NCBI GenBank assembly: GCA_942492115.1
Contig: CALODL010000027.1
Span: 310,001 to 374,000 of the forward strand
Length of the DNA stretch: 64,000 bases
DNA from: CALODL01 sp942492115
GTDB lineage: Bacteria > Planctomycetota > Phycisphaerae > UBA1845 > CAIVHJ01
Direction: 5' to 3'
Shown one piece after another: positions 25,558-32,560 of the stretch (position 1 is the first letter of the stretch; every line of letters begins with the position of its first letter). The notes under the pieces were generated by a model. It was not told the origin of the DNA. It searched no databases and was given only the letters and a program-made list of their open reading frames with translations. Made by a program: the position numbers and the translations under genes.

Positions 25558-26265
25558 TCAATGTGGATAGACGCTCCCGCAGCTCAGGATATACCACCGG
25601 CCCTTGACTCTGGCGAGCTCCATCAATAGCTCCCAGTCCTCCTGGGCCTTCGAGGTCACGCTCTTGGGTACACGGATCACGATCTCACCTGCGTCGTGGT
25701 TCTCGAAGTGGATTGCGGTCGGCGTGATCTTGCGGATGGTGCACTGGTCTTCGATGTAGTCCGCGTCGTCGATCAGATCCAGGTCATCCGGAACGGGGGC
25801 GGGGTGCATCTGGACGTGATCGAAGAGCGTTTGACCGAAATCATAGGCAGAGGCTAGATCCTGCCCGGCTTTCCCGTCGCCGATCAGTTCGCGAAACCAC
25901 GCGTAGTCCTTGTCGGACCAGTGCCCTTTGTCTCTTAACCACGTTGCCAGTTTCTCGATCAGGGGGCCGCATGCCTTGTAGAACGACTTCGTGCCGCCGA
26001 CGTTGCGGACCACATAATAACTGACGAAAATGTTGAGATGGTGCGGTTCTATATGGTCGGCGTCGAACAACTCGCAGAACTGCAGTCCATCGTCGAATTC
26101 CTTCTCGAACCGCGCCCGCTCGAACTCGTTGAGATCCACGTAGGCTTCTGCATTCAAGCAGCTCTTGAACAGATCGATGATCGACCCCGGCGAGTGCAGC
26201 GAGCCGCGATTGCCCGCTCCAACATCAGCGAGGAACTCGTCGAGAGTCTGGATGATGGTGATCAT
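25558..26265 (-). CDS. Protein of unknown function (235 aa), intact family member
   Basis: I do not recognise this family. The product is acidic, has no signal peptide or membrane segment, and appears mostly helical in the first 120 residues (SIIDLFKSCLNAEAYVDLNEFE, FVSYYVVRNV, LIEKLATWLRDKG). Beta-like strands follow at the C-terminus (CTIRKITPTAIHFEN, GEIVIRVPKSV, GRWYILSCGSVYPH). A truncated paralogue lies at 145-520, and both are followed downstream by an antitoxin gene. An ordinary cytosolic function, possibly connected with mobile modules, is all that context suggests. The ATG has CATACT four bases upstream and no Shine-Dalgarno. Confidence 0.6.
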   Translation of the reverse strand: MITIIQTLDEFLADVGAGNRGSLHSPGSIIDLFKSCLNAEAYVDLNEFERARFEKEFDDGLQFCELFDADHIEPHHLNIFVSYYVVRNVGGTKSFYKACGPLIEKLATWLRDKGHWSDKDYAWFRELIGDGKAGQDLASAYDFGQTLFDHVQMHPAPVPDDLDLIDDADYIEDQCTIRKITPTAIHFENHDAGEIVIRVPKSVTSKAQEDWELLMELARVKGRWYILSCGSVYPH

Positions 26266-26380
26266 GCACAGTATGGTACGCGGCGTGCAAGCCTTTTCAA
26301 GAAGGCCACTGGAGGGCGTGGGGGCATGTGGCTAGGCTGTTTAGTGTAGTCTTTCAGAGTCATCCCTGGGGTCACGAGTG

Positions 26381-27886
26381 ATGAACGCGTATTGCGAGGT
26401 TCTCGGCATCGACGTGCCCGACCTTGTACAGGTCAAGGATCACCGCGAGGCCAACATCTACGCGCTACTGCTCATCGCGCTCGTCGAACGCGGAGAGGCC
26501 ATGACCCTGGCCGAAGTGGCCGAGCGCTTCGAGGCGGCCGGGATTGCTCCCGCCGATCAGGCGCTGCGGTCGCTGAAGCGCTGCAAGCCGGGGCGACCGC
26601 CAGTCTATCGCGACGGAGACTACTATGCTCTTGATCCCCATAGTCGCGAGTTGGATCTGTGGGTGTTCCGTCTTGGGCTGCGTCCACAGCGCGTCCCGCA
26701 TCTGACCATCGTCCGGCCCGAACCACCGCCGCGTCGAACGGCCGAACAGCCACTTACCGTGAATGAATTGGATCAGGCCTGGACCGAGGCGAATCTACAC
26801 GGTTGGTCGGCGCAGCGACTGGCTCTGGCCGTCCTCGATGCGCACGGACGCAGTATGAAGCCCGAAGACGTGATTGGCTTCGTTAGTGCCAGAACCCAGT
26901 GGCACCTCTTGAGGCACAGCGCTGGCCAGTTCGGTCGGCGTGGCGCGGCGGTACAGATATGCGACGACGGCGCCTGGGAAGCCCGGCGTGACCACCCCGC
27001 GCTCTTCTCGGCGCGCACAGCGGTCCGCGAATTGATTCAAATCCGTAGCGATAGGGACGCTCGGCGGGAAGATCCTGTCGTCATAGTTGCCCGTGCCCAG
27101 TTCGTGAAGGACCGCGCCGCCAAACGTGCTGCCGAGGCGTCGAGACTGCGCCACCTTCTCGTGCGCGGGTTTCCGGACTCGGCGCCGAAGGTCGTGGCGA
27201 TTGCCGACGTGGGAGAAAGATCGACCACGACGTTCTTCTCAGAGAGCTTCGACGAGCTTCGCGAGCGCATTGTCGAATACGACATCGTCGGCGCGATCGA
27301 CGTACGCCGTCTCCTCCGCGTGCTGGATATTCAGGTCGACCGGCAGCGACTGGCGGACCTAGGGCCACCACAGAAAACAAGAAGGCTCAACAGGCAAGGC
27401 CGAACACTGACGATCACGACCGCCATGTTGATTCAAGGCTCCTGCGGGATTGCACGGGCTTTCGGAGATCCGGACAAGCTCCAAAACTATCTGAGAAATG
27501 GTCAGACCACCAAACTCGTTCGGCGCCTGGAGGCGGATCTCAAATCACTCGTGGCGTACTACGAGTACAGTCGCCTCCATGGCATGGTCCGCTTGCGCTG
27601 GGGTTTTCTGGATGAGATGATCCCGGCACCGTGGTGTGATCATGACGAGCCCCGGTTGTACCACCTCAAGCAGGAGGCTCAGGACAAAGGTCGCCTCTTG
27701 GAAGTCGTGGTCGGCAGTGCGCCGGGATGGGCCGCCCCCTGGACTCGAGGTCGACTCTGTCGGTTGCTTCCGGGACGCACACGGTATGCCCCGTGCATCG
27801 TCGACGAGGACGGATTCGTCGTCGAAGACGCTGATGTGCAGCGGGCGCGGTTGAGTGTGCACGGGGGGGAGCGCATGCGGAGATGA
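26381..27886 (+). CDS. Conserved-looking protein of unknown function (501 aa)
   Basis: The ATG at 26381 is used; an adjacent GTG at 26378 is possible. The N-terminal 80 residues look like a winged-helix-type domain: REANIYALLLIALVERGEAM, LAEVAERFEAAGI, ALRSLKRCKPGRPPVYRDGD, YYALDPH. This would fit DNA or RNA binding. The middle is charged, with a second helix-rich segment (LDQAWTEANLHGWSAQRLAL). The C-terminal half has no motif I can name, and there is no signal peptide. I recall similar sequences in planctomycete genomes but cannot name a function. It is flanked by noncoding DNA on both sides. Confidence 0.65.
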   Translation: MNAYCEVLGIDVPDLVQVKDHREANIYALLLIALVERGEAMTLAEVAERFEAAGIAPADQALRSLKRCKPGRPPVYRDGDYYALDPHSRELDLWVFRLGLRPQRVPHLTIVRPEPPPRRTAEQPLTVNELDQAWTEANLHGWSAQRLALAVLDAHGRSMKPEDVIGFVSARTQWHLLRHSAGQFGRRGAAVQICDDGAWEARRDHPALFSARTAVRELIQIRSDRDARREDPVVIVARAQFVKDRAAKRAAEASRLRHLLVRGFPDSAPKVVAIADVGERSTTTFFSESFDELRERIVEYDIVGAIDVRRLLRVLDIQVDRQRLADLGPPQKTRRLNRQGRTLTITTAMLIQGSCGIARAFGDPDKLQNYLRNGQTTKLVRRLEADLKSLVAYYEYSRLHGMVRLRWGFLDEMIPAPWCDHDEPRLYHLKQEAQDKGRLLEVVVGSAPGWAAPWTRGRLCRLLPGRTRYAPCIVDEDGFVVEDADVQRARLSVHGGERMRR

Positions 27887-28070
27887 TCGATCAGCTGTGA
27901 TGGTGTGTTATCGTAAGACGAATGCGTTGCGATTCTACCGTCGGGCGTAGACCCCGGAGGTCGTTCGTCGAACCGTTGATTGCAAACCGGGAACGCTGTT
28001 TTTCGCTTGTGAGTTTGACCAATTCGGCGCCGGGCATGTCACAATCCAGCCACACCACCGCGCAACAACA
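27887..28070. other. Noncoding gap before the tRNA-associated repeats
   Basis: I see no gene in this stretch. It leads into the hairpins and relic tRNA tails that occupy 28071-28326, which are described separately. Confidence 0.4.
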
Positions 28071-28106
28071 AACGCGACCGCAAGCTCAAGTGCATGCGGT
28101 CGCGTT
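28071..28106 (-). terminator. Hairpin, terminator-like (12-bp perfect stem)
   Basis: The arms 28071-28082 (aacgcgaccgca) and 28095-28106 are perfectly complementary around a 12-nt loop. Read on the minus strand, the stem is followed by TTGTTGTTG, as in a weak intrinsic terminator. It lies just past the outer relic copy of the tRNA 3' end, mirroring the tRNA plus terminator arrangement at 28291-28327. Confidence 0.55.
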
Positions 28107-28115
28107 CGTTAGATA

Positions 28116-28279
28116 ATAGCGGGGGCAGGACTCGCCTACTTCGGCGCTCGCATCGTGCTCGCTTCTGCGTAGGCTCCCCTCGCTCAGCTGAACCGACCGT
28201 CCTGTTCGGTTCACCCCTGCGGACCTGCCACTGGCAGCTCCTCCGGGGCCGCGGCGCTCGCTTCGAGTCCTGCCCCCGC
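28116..28279. repeat. Element bounded by inverted copies of the tRNA-fMet 3' end
   Basis: At 28119-28134 the plus strand has gcgggggcaggactcg, the complement of the tRNA's last 16 paired bases, in the same orientation as the real tRNA. At 28264-28279 the inverse (cgagtcctgcccccgc) occurs. The two form a 16-bp perfect inverted repeat around about 130 bp that itself folds (gaaccga..tcggttc, cctac..gtagg). No acceptor 5' strand, D-arm or anticodon arm is present, so these are not tRNAs. It may be a tRNA-derived palindromic element or a remnant of integration at the tRNA. Confidence 0.6.
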
Positions 28280-28290
28280 GTCCAACGAAA

Positions 28291-28318
28291 AAGGCCACAC
28301 GCTTATGCGTGCGGCCTT
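28291..28318 (-). terminator. Intrinsic terminator of the initiator tRNA
   Basis: The arms aaggccacacgc (28291-28302) and gcgtgcggcctt (28307-28318) pair with one mismatch around TTAT. On the minus strand the stem is followed by a TTTTT-type run (complement of 28287-28291). It lies 9 nt past the tRNA 3' end, the normal place for its terminator. Confidence 0.7.
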
Positions 28319-28326
28319 GGTTTCAA

Positions 28327-28399
28327 TAGCGGGGGCAGGACTCGAACCTGCGACCTCCGGGTTATGAGCCCGACGAGCTGCCAACTGCTCTACCCCGCA
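28327..28399 (-). tRNA. Initiator tRNA-fMet (anticodon CAT)
   Basis: The minus strand folds as a full cloverleaf. The anticodon CAT (complement of 28364-28366) sits in a stem with three consecutive G-C pairs (CGGG/CCCG). The T arm is GCAGG-TTCGAGT-CCTGC. The acceptor stem pairs from position 2 onward, while positions 1 and 72 are T and T and do not pair. An unpaired 1:72, an A11:T24 pair and the G-C-rich anticodon stem together mark an initiator tRNA. CCA is not encoded: the sequence continues TTG after A73. Confidence 0.93.
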
Positions 28400-28414
28400 A
28401 TCATAGAACGGGGC

Positions 28415-28442
28415 ATCATAGCCTGCGAGCGGTGAAAATCAA
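28415..28442 (-). promoter_or_regulatory. Promoter of the initiator tRNA
   Basis: On the minus strand, TTGATT (complement of 28437-28442) and TATGAT (complement of 28415-28420) are separated by 16 bp. The tRNA 5' end lies 15 nt beyond the -10 hexamer, giving a short 5' leader. Both hexamers are close to the sigma-70 consensus. Confidence 0.65.
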
Positions 28443-28507
28443 GGTGGGGTGGGTCCGCTTTCGCAAGGGGTTGTGGGCAATGGGGGTCGGGGGTGGGGTG
28501 GTGTTGG

Positions 28508-28557
28508 GGGAAGCGGAGGCGGGTGGCGGAGGCGGAGGGGAGTGTAAGCCTTATAAT
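28508..28557 (+). promoter_or_regulatory. Purine-rich repeat arm and -10 box before the GT4 gene
   Basis: A G/A-rich run (gggggaagcggaggcgggtg, then gcggaggcggaggggag) resembles the right arm of the palindromic repeats at 31.5-32.5 kb, which also end in gcggaggggNNcataca-like sequence. It is directly followed by TATAAT at 28552-28557, 8 nt before the ATG at 28566. There is no Shine-Dalgarno and no convincing -35, so the gene may be transcribed as a leaderless mRNA. Confidence 0.45.
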
Positions 28558-28565
28558 CCGCTTCC

Positions 28566-29657
28566 ATGAACAAGCTGCGAATCGCGATACTCGCGCCGGT
28601 GAGTTGGCCGCTTCCGCCTACGGGCTACGGGCCGTGGGAGTTGGTGTGCAGCAACCTCGCGGCGGAACTGGTCGAGTTGGGGCATGAGGTCACCGTGTTT
28701 GCGGCCGCCGGGTCGACGAGCCCGGCGACCGTGGTCGAGACCGTGCCGCATGCGTTTTGTTTGTGGCCGGCCGGGGAGACGGGGCGGAGGCAGGTCTTCG
28801 ATCCGGAGAGCGGGCTGCTGGTCGGGCCGCCGGACTTTCGGGCCCTGGAGCAACAGCACATCGCCCAGTGCATGGAACAGGCCTGCGCCGGGGCGTTCGA
28901 TGTGGTCCATTCGCACCTTCATATACATGCGCTGGTGTTCAGCCGCCTGATCCCGTGCCCGCTGGTCAGCACGCTCCATGGTTCAGCCTGGGTGCGGGCG
29001 ATGCATCCGGTGTTCGAACGCTACAAGGATCAACCGTTCGTATCGATCTCGGATGCAGAACGGCGGTTCAAACCGGACCTCAACTATGTGGCCACCGTGC
29101 ACAACGGCATCCGTCTCGAGCACTTCCCATTCTCCGATTCCAAAGAGGACTTCCTGTTGTTCAGCGGCCGCCTGGCCCCGGAAAAGGGTGCCGGTGAGGC
29201 CATCGAGATCGCTCGGCGCAGCGGGTTGCCACTCAAGATGGCCGCAATGATCGAACCCGTGTACCAGGACTACTTCGATAATCGCATCAAGCCCTACCTC
29301 GATGACCGGAATGTCATCTATCTCGGTCTGCTCGAGCAGAAGGACCTCGTGCCGTACTACCAGAAGGCGCGGGCGCTGGTGTGTCCGATCCACTGGGATG
29401 AACCCTTCGGACTCGTTGCCGTGGAGTCCATGGCGTGTGGCACCCCCATGATCGGGGCGCGCAAGGGAGCATTCGAAGAGATCGTCGTGGAAGGCGAGAC
29501 CGGGTTCTTGTTCGACGATGTCGACGAGGCGGTGGCGGCTGTCGGGCGCTTGAGTGAGATTCGGGCGCTTGACTGTCGGCGGCGGGTTGAGGAGAAGTTC
29601 AGTGCGCGGGTGATGGCTGAGGGATACGAAGCTGTTTTCAGGCAGCTGGTGGAGTAA
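28566..29657 (+). CDS. GT4-family glycosyltransferase
   Basis: 363 residues with the two-Rossmann GT-B plan. The N-terminal domain begins RIAILAPVSWPLPPTGYGPW and has a VVHSHLH strand. The C-terminal donor-binding domain has LFSGRLAPEKG, the YYQKARALVCPIHWDEPFGLV region with E-x7-E (EPFGLVAVE) and ESMACGTPMIGARKGAFEEI. It adds a sugar from a nucleotide-sugar donor to an unknown acceptor. The tRNA lies upstream on the other strand, so no operon helps define the substrate. A TATAAT sits 8 nt before the ATG. Confidence 0.88.
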   Translation: MNKLRIAILAPVSWPLPPTGYGPWELVCSNLAAELVELGHEVTVFAAAGSTSPATVVETVPHAFCLWPAGETGRRQVFDPESGLLVGPPDFRALEQQHIAQCMEQACAGAFDVVHSHLHIHALVFSRLIPCPLVSTLHGSAWVRAMHPVFERYKDQPFVSISDAERRFKPDLNYVATVHNGIRLEHFPFSDSKEDFLLFSGRLAPEKGAGEAIEIARRSGLPLKMAAMIEPVYQDYFDNRIKPYLDDRNVIYLGLLEQKDLVPYYQKARALVCPIHWDEPFGLVAVESMACGTPMIGARKGAFEEIVVEGETGFLFDDVDEAVAAVGRLSEIRALDCRRRVEEKFSARVMAEGYEAVFRQLVE

Positions 29658-29666
29658 GGGGCGCGC

Positions 29667-30148
29667 CATCTCCTCCAGGCGTGAGTGTTCCGTCGGCCCG
29701 GACAGCGGACTCGGCTTGCGGTGGCATGTCCGGGCTGTTCTGTGCGTGCGGGGATCCGACCCCGCCCGCTGATCGCGCTTGTGGCCGGCGCTTCCCCGAC
29801 CGCTTTTCCCCGGTCCGCCGTAACCCTCGCGCCTTGCGGTTTCGCGGGCGCATCCGTGTGTGTGAGTCTTGGCGCTGACTCAGGGAAGGGTATGGGTGTG
29901 GCATCTCCTCCAGGCGTGAGTGTTCCGTCGGCCCGGACAGCGGACTCGGCTTGCGGTGGCATGCCCGGGCTGTTCTATGCGTGCGGGGATCCGACCCCGC
30001 CCGCTGATCGCGCTTGTGGCCGGCGCTTCCCCGACCGCTTTTCCCCGGTCCGCCGTAACCCTCGCGCCTTGCGGTTTCGCGGGCGCATCCGTGTGTGTGA
30101 GTCTTGGCGCTGACTCAGGGAAGGGTATGGGTGTGGCATCTCCTCCAA
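29667..30148. repeat. 235-bp direct tandem repeat, two full copies plus a stub
   Basis: The sequence beginning catctcctccaggcgtgag at 29667 recurs at 29902 and, as a short stub (catctcctcca), at 30137. The two full copies differ at only a few bases (for example gtccgggctgttctgtg versus gcccgggctgttctatg). The unit is 235 bp, not a multiple of three, and open frames on both strands look like byproducts of high GC. It fills the gap between the GT4 gene and the methyltransferase. Confidence 0.9.
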
Positions 30149-30163
30149 GTGTGAGCCATGAAT

Positions 30164-30919
30164 TCAGGTCATTACACCCAGACGGCCACTGAACAGGAAA
30201 GTGTCGTGGTCGACGTCGGGCTGAAAGGGCTGTGCCTGCGCCTCGAAGCCGGCCGCGGTCAGGGTTTCCGTCCAGACCCGGCTCGGAAACAGCCCGAGGA
30301 CGTGGCGGTCGCGCAGGACACGGGTGCGGTCCGACGTATCGCGCACGAGGAAAGCGTAGTCCGTAACGACTGAGGTGTCGTTCGGATCCGGGTCCCACAA
30401 CCATGACAAATAGCGCAATCCGCGTCCGTTTGGAGCATCGTGGCCGCCGCACGATGTCTGCGGCTTGAAGGTCTCGCGTACGAAGTCGGGTACGAACACT
30501 GCTCCGCCATCCGGGCGACAGTGCGCCGCTGCCGTGACGATCGCGGCCGACAGGTCGTCGTGCGAAGCCATATACATGATGGCATCGTGCACCAGTACCG
30601 CGTCGAACTCAACGTCCAATCGAACACTGCGCATGTCTCCTTGAACGTGCGTGCAGTCCGGATTGAGCGCGGCGCTGACCTCCAGCATGCCGGCGGATAA
30701 ATCGACCAGTGTCATGTCGAACCACTGCCGCAGAAACGACGCGTTGTTGCCGCCGCCACTGCCCAGTTCCAGCACGGTGGAGACCGGCCCTTTCGTGACC
30801 GCGCGCAGCGCGTCACGGTACCATGTCGCCTCCTGTTCATAGTCCGCAGGCGCGGACAGCAGTGGCCACCACTCAGCCAACTCGTCGTACATCAGCGGGA
30901 TGTCGTCGCCGTGGGACAT
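30164..30919 (-). CDS. Class I SAM-dependent methyltransferase
   Basis: 251 residues from the ATG at 30919, which has GGAGATGCG immediately upstream. The frame stays open further upstream, but that extension overlaps the VOC gene and is Arg-rich noise. SAM-binding motif I is VLELGSGGGNN, followed by MTLVDLSAGML (acidic ribose-binding Asp) and VQGDMRSVRL (motif II), and FDAVLVHDAIMYM after it. The C-terminal part has FVPDFVRETFKP and WDPDPNDTSVVTDY. It resembles small-molecule methyltransferases; the acceptor is unknown. Confidence 0.85.
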   Translation of the reverse strand: MSHGDDIPLMYDELAEWWPLLSAPADYEQEATWYRDALRAVTKGPVSTVLELGSGGGNNASFLRQWFDMTLVDLSAGMLEVSAALNPDCTHVQGDMRSVRLDVEFDAVLVHDAIMYMASHDDLSAAIVTAAAHCRPDGGAVFVPDFVRETFKPQTSCGGHDAPNGRGLRYLSWLWDPDPNDTSVVTDYAFLVRDTSDRTRVLRDRHVLGLFPSRVWTETLTAAGFEAQAQPFQPDVDHDTFLFSGRLGVMT

Positions 30920-31020
30920 CGCATCTCCAGGGTGCCAGGACCGAACTCTGGAACCGGTGCGGGCCACCATTGTGCAAAATTCTACGGTCAACGGGAAGTG
31001 CCAGCGAAGCGCGAGCAGGC

Positions 31021-31416
31021 TCAGCCCAGGCGCTGTCCGTAGGAGAACTCGACCATGTTTCCTTCCGGGTCGCGGACGCCGCAGTAGTAGCCGACCACAT
31101 CGCCGGCGTCGACAGGAGGCCACACGTCGGTAAGCCCGGCGTCGAGCGCACGTTGGTGGATGGTGTCGACTTCCGCGCGCGCGTCGACGGCCATGCCGAT
31201 GTGTTGCCACGGCGGCTGGGTGTTCGTCGTGTACGGTTGCTCGATGAGAACGATGACGAACGTGGGCGGATCTTCGCCCCAGCCCAGCCACACCACCTCA
31301 CCTGTACCATGATCGCGTGTTCTGCGGTGGACGACCTGCATGCCGCAGAAGTGTTCGTAGAAAGCCGTGGTTTCTGCCAGGCGATTGGCTTGCAGTGCGA
31401 TGTGCGTGCATTTCAT
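31021..31416 (-). CDS. VOC (glyoxalase/dioxygenase) superfamily protein
   Basis: 131 residues with two betaalphabetabetabeta modules. It starts THIALQANRLAETTAFYEHFCG, with a first metal-type His (H5), and later has HIGMAVDARAEVDTIHQRAL. It ends YYCGVRDPEGNMVEFSYG, the typical VOC closing motif with Glu. Members include glyoxalases, fosfomycin-resistance-like enzymes and dioxygenases, so no specific reaction is assigned. It is upstream of the methyltransferase on the same strand, about 100 bp apart. Confidence 0.85.
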   Translation of the reverse strand: MKCTHIALQANRLAETTAFYEHFCGMQVVHRRTRDHGTGEVVWLGWGEDPPTFVIVLIEQPYTTNTQPPWQHIGMAVDARAEVDTIHQRALDAGLTDVWPPVDAGDVVGYYCGVRDPEGNMVEFSYGQRLG

Positions 31417-31468
31417 AGTCGTTGTATCGGGTCCAGGTATGGGCCTCGCCGCAGGAGAATCACAACAG

Positions 31469-31625
31469 AATGGCCCCTCCGCCTCCTCCTTCCCCCTCCG
31501 CTTCCGCGATTAGCGTTCGACAGAGGGTTCTTCGAAGGGCCTCAGTTATTGTTGAACTTTGGGGGGCGGAGGCGGAAGCGGAGGCGGAGGGGAAGTCATA
31601 CAATCTTGTCGACGAGCAGGGTGTG
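31469..31625. repeat. Palindromic GC-rich repeat, copy 1
   Basis: This begins aatggcccctccgcctcctc and includes the core gattagcgttcga..gagggttcttcga..gggcctcagttattg, then ttgaactttggggggcgg. It ends in ggcggaggggaagtcataca. The left arm (cccctccgcctcc..) and right arm (gcggaggcggagggg) are complementary, so it forms a long hairpin around an about 90-nt loop. It abuts a relic of a phosphatase gene end, as copies 2 and 3 do. Confidence 0.85.
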
Positions 31626-31670
31626 ATCGTCGTCGGCTGCGGCGCCTTCTCCATTGCAGCCAGTCCTGCT
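31596..31670 (-). pseudogene. Relic of the SpoIIE-type phosphatase C-terminus
   Basis: The minus strand reads ADDDHTLLVDKIV and a stop, matching the last residues of the intact phosphatase (ADDDRTLLVGKIV). Just upstream, one frame over, LAAMEK matches LAAVEK of the same protein, so a frameshift and decay are visible. The relic lies about 0.9 kb from the intact gene end, with the four-helix-bundle gene between them. It shows that the gene's 3' end was duplicated together with the flanking repeat. Confidence 0.7.
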
Positions 31671-31709
31671 CCGAAACGGCCGCCTTCGCGCTTGAAGTCC
31701 CTCCGGCGC

Positions 31710-32075
31710 CTACCTGCCCTGCTGGCGACAGCCCCGATCCAGGCTCGACAACATTGCAGCTATTCGAACTACCGTGGGCTTGGCCGATGCAATCTGCTCT
31801 GAGTTGCTTAGCGACAAGGCCGTGCACACATCCAGTATCGCCGCGCACTCGGTAGCAGATCTGGCGGCCATGCCGTAGAAGCGGGCCTTGTCGCGTTTTC
31901 TGAATTCACCTGCGCCCTCGGCAGTATTCAAGACAATAGACAATGCGGCGCGGTCGAGTTGATCGGCGACATAGCGGCGCCCAGGCGGTAGGGCTCGAGC
32001 GATATCATTCGCAACTACCACGAACTGTAGCGCAAACGAGTAGACTTCGAGCTTCTCATGTTCTGCGATGGGCAT
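31710..32075 (-). CDS. Four-helix-bundle protein (23S rRNA intervening-sequence type)
   Basis: 121 residues with a GAGG directly before the ATG. The sequence shows the family signature of IVP/S23-like proteins: LEVYSFALQFVVVANDIARAL, then QLDRAALSIVLNTAEGAGEF, RKRDKARFYGMAARSATECA. In many bacteria such genes sit in rRNA intervening sequences or next to mobile repeats. Here the gene lies between copies 1 and 2 of the palindromic repeat and between the intact phosphatase gene and its relic, so it may have been brought in with that rearrangement. Its biochemical role is unknown. Confidence 0.85.
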   Translation of the reverse strand: MPIAEHEKLEVYSFALQFVVVANDIARALPPGRRYVADQLDRAALSIVLNTAEGAGEFRKRDKARFYGMAARSATECAAILDVCTALSLSNSEQIASAKPTVVRIAAMLSSLDRGCRQQGR

Positions 32076-32142
32076 TCCTCAAACAAAGACGAGAGGTGTC
32101 AATGGTTGCGCAGGAGAATCTCGGAATATTGCGAATAGACCT

Positions 32143-32357
32143 AAGCCATCAACGGCTTTTGGGGGCGGTCGGATTCACCTTTGGGCCCTTCAACAGGGGC
32201 ATCACTATGGAATGGCCCCTCCGCCTCCGCCTTCCCCCTCCGCTTCCGCGATTAGCGTTCGACGGAGGGTTCTTCGACGGGCCTCAGTTATTGTTGAACT
32301 TTGGGGGGCGGATGCGGAGGCGGAAGCGGAGGGGTCATACAATCTTGCCAACCAGCA
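32143..32357. repeat. Palindromic GC-rich repeat, copy 2 (tandem with copy 3)
   Basis: A 215-bp unit starting aagccatcaacggcttttgg, containing the same palindromic core as copy 1 and ending with tcatacaatcttgccaacca. That last part is the complement of the phosphatase's final codons (LVGKIV, stop). It repeats immediately as copy 3 with near identity, differing mainly in the length of the G run and of the right arm. It is noncoding. Confidence 0.88.
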
Positions 32358-32560
32358 AAGCCATCAACGGCTTTTGGGGGCGGTCGGATTCACCTTTGGG
32401 CCCTTCAACAGGGGCATCACTATCAAATGGCCCCTCCGCCTCCGCCTTCCCCCTCCGCTTCCGCGATTAGCGTTCGACGGAGGGTTCTTCGACGGGCCTC
32501 AGTTATTGTTGAACTTTGGGGGGGGGCGGAGGCGGAAGGGTCATACAATCTTGCCAACCA
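32358..32560. repeat. Palindromic GC-rich repeat, copy 3, running into the phosphatase gene end
   Basis: Same unit as copy 2. Its right end coincides with the real 3' end of the phosphatase gene (stop complement at 32541-32543). It is thus the probable source copy: the gene end plus its downstream hairpin. The right purine arm is shortened (ggggggggcggaggcggaag). Confidence 0.85.

Noticed and set aside
28094..28435. A 113-codon frame (with a SGGRTRTCDLRVMSP-type end) over the tRNA
   Set aside because: It is the usual artefact of translating an initiator tRNA and its flanks.
29681..30192. Open frames in both directions across the 235-bp tandem repeat
   Set aside because: The unit length is not a multiple of three, the frames shift between copies, and there is no start/ribosome site or family signal.
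30919..31291. A long N-terminal extension of the methyltransferase
   Set aside because: It is Arg/His-rich, overlaps the VOC gene, and the ATG at 30919 has its own GGAG; the extension is noise.
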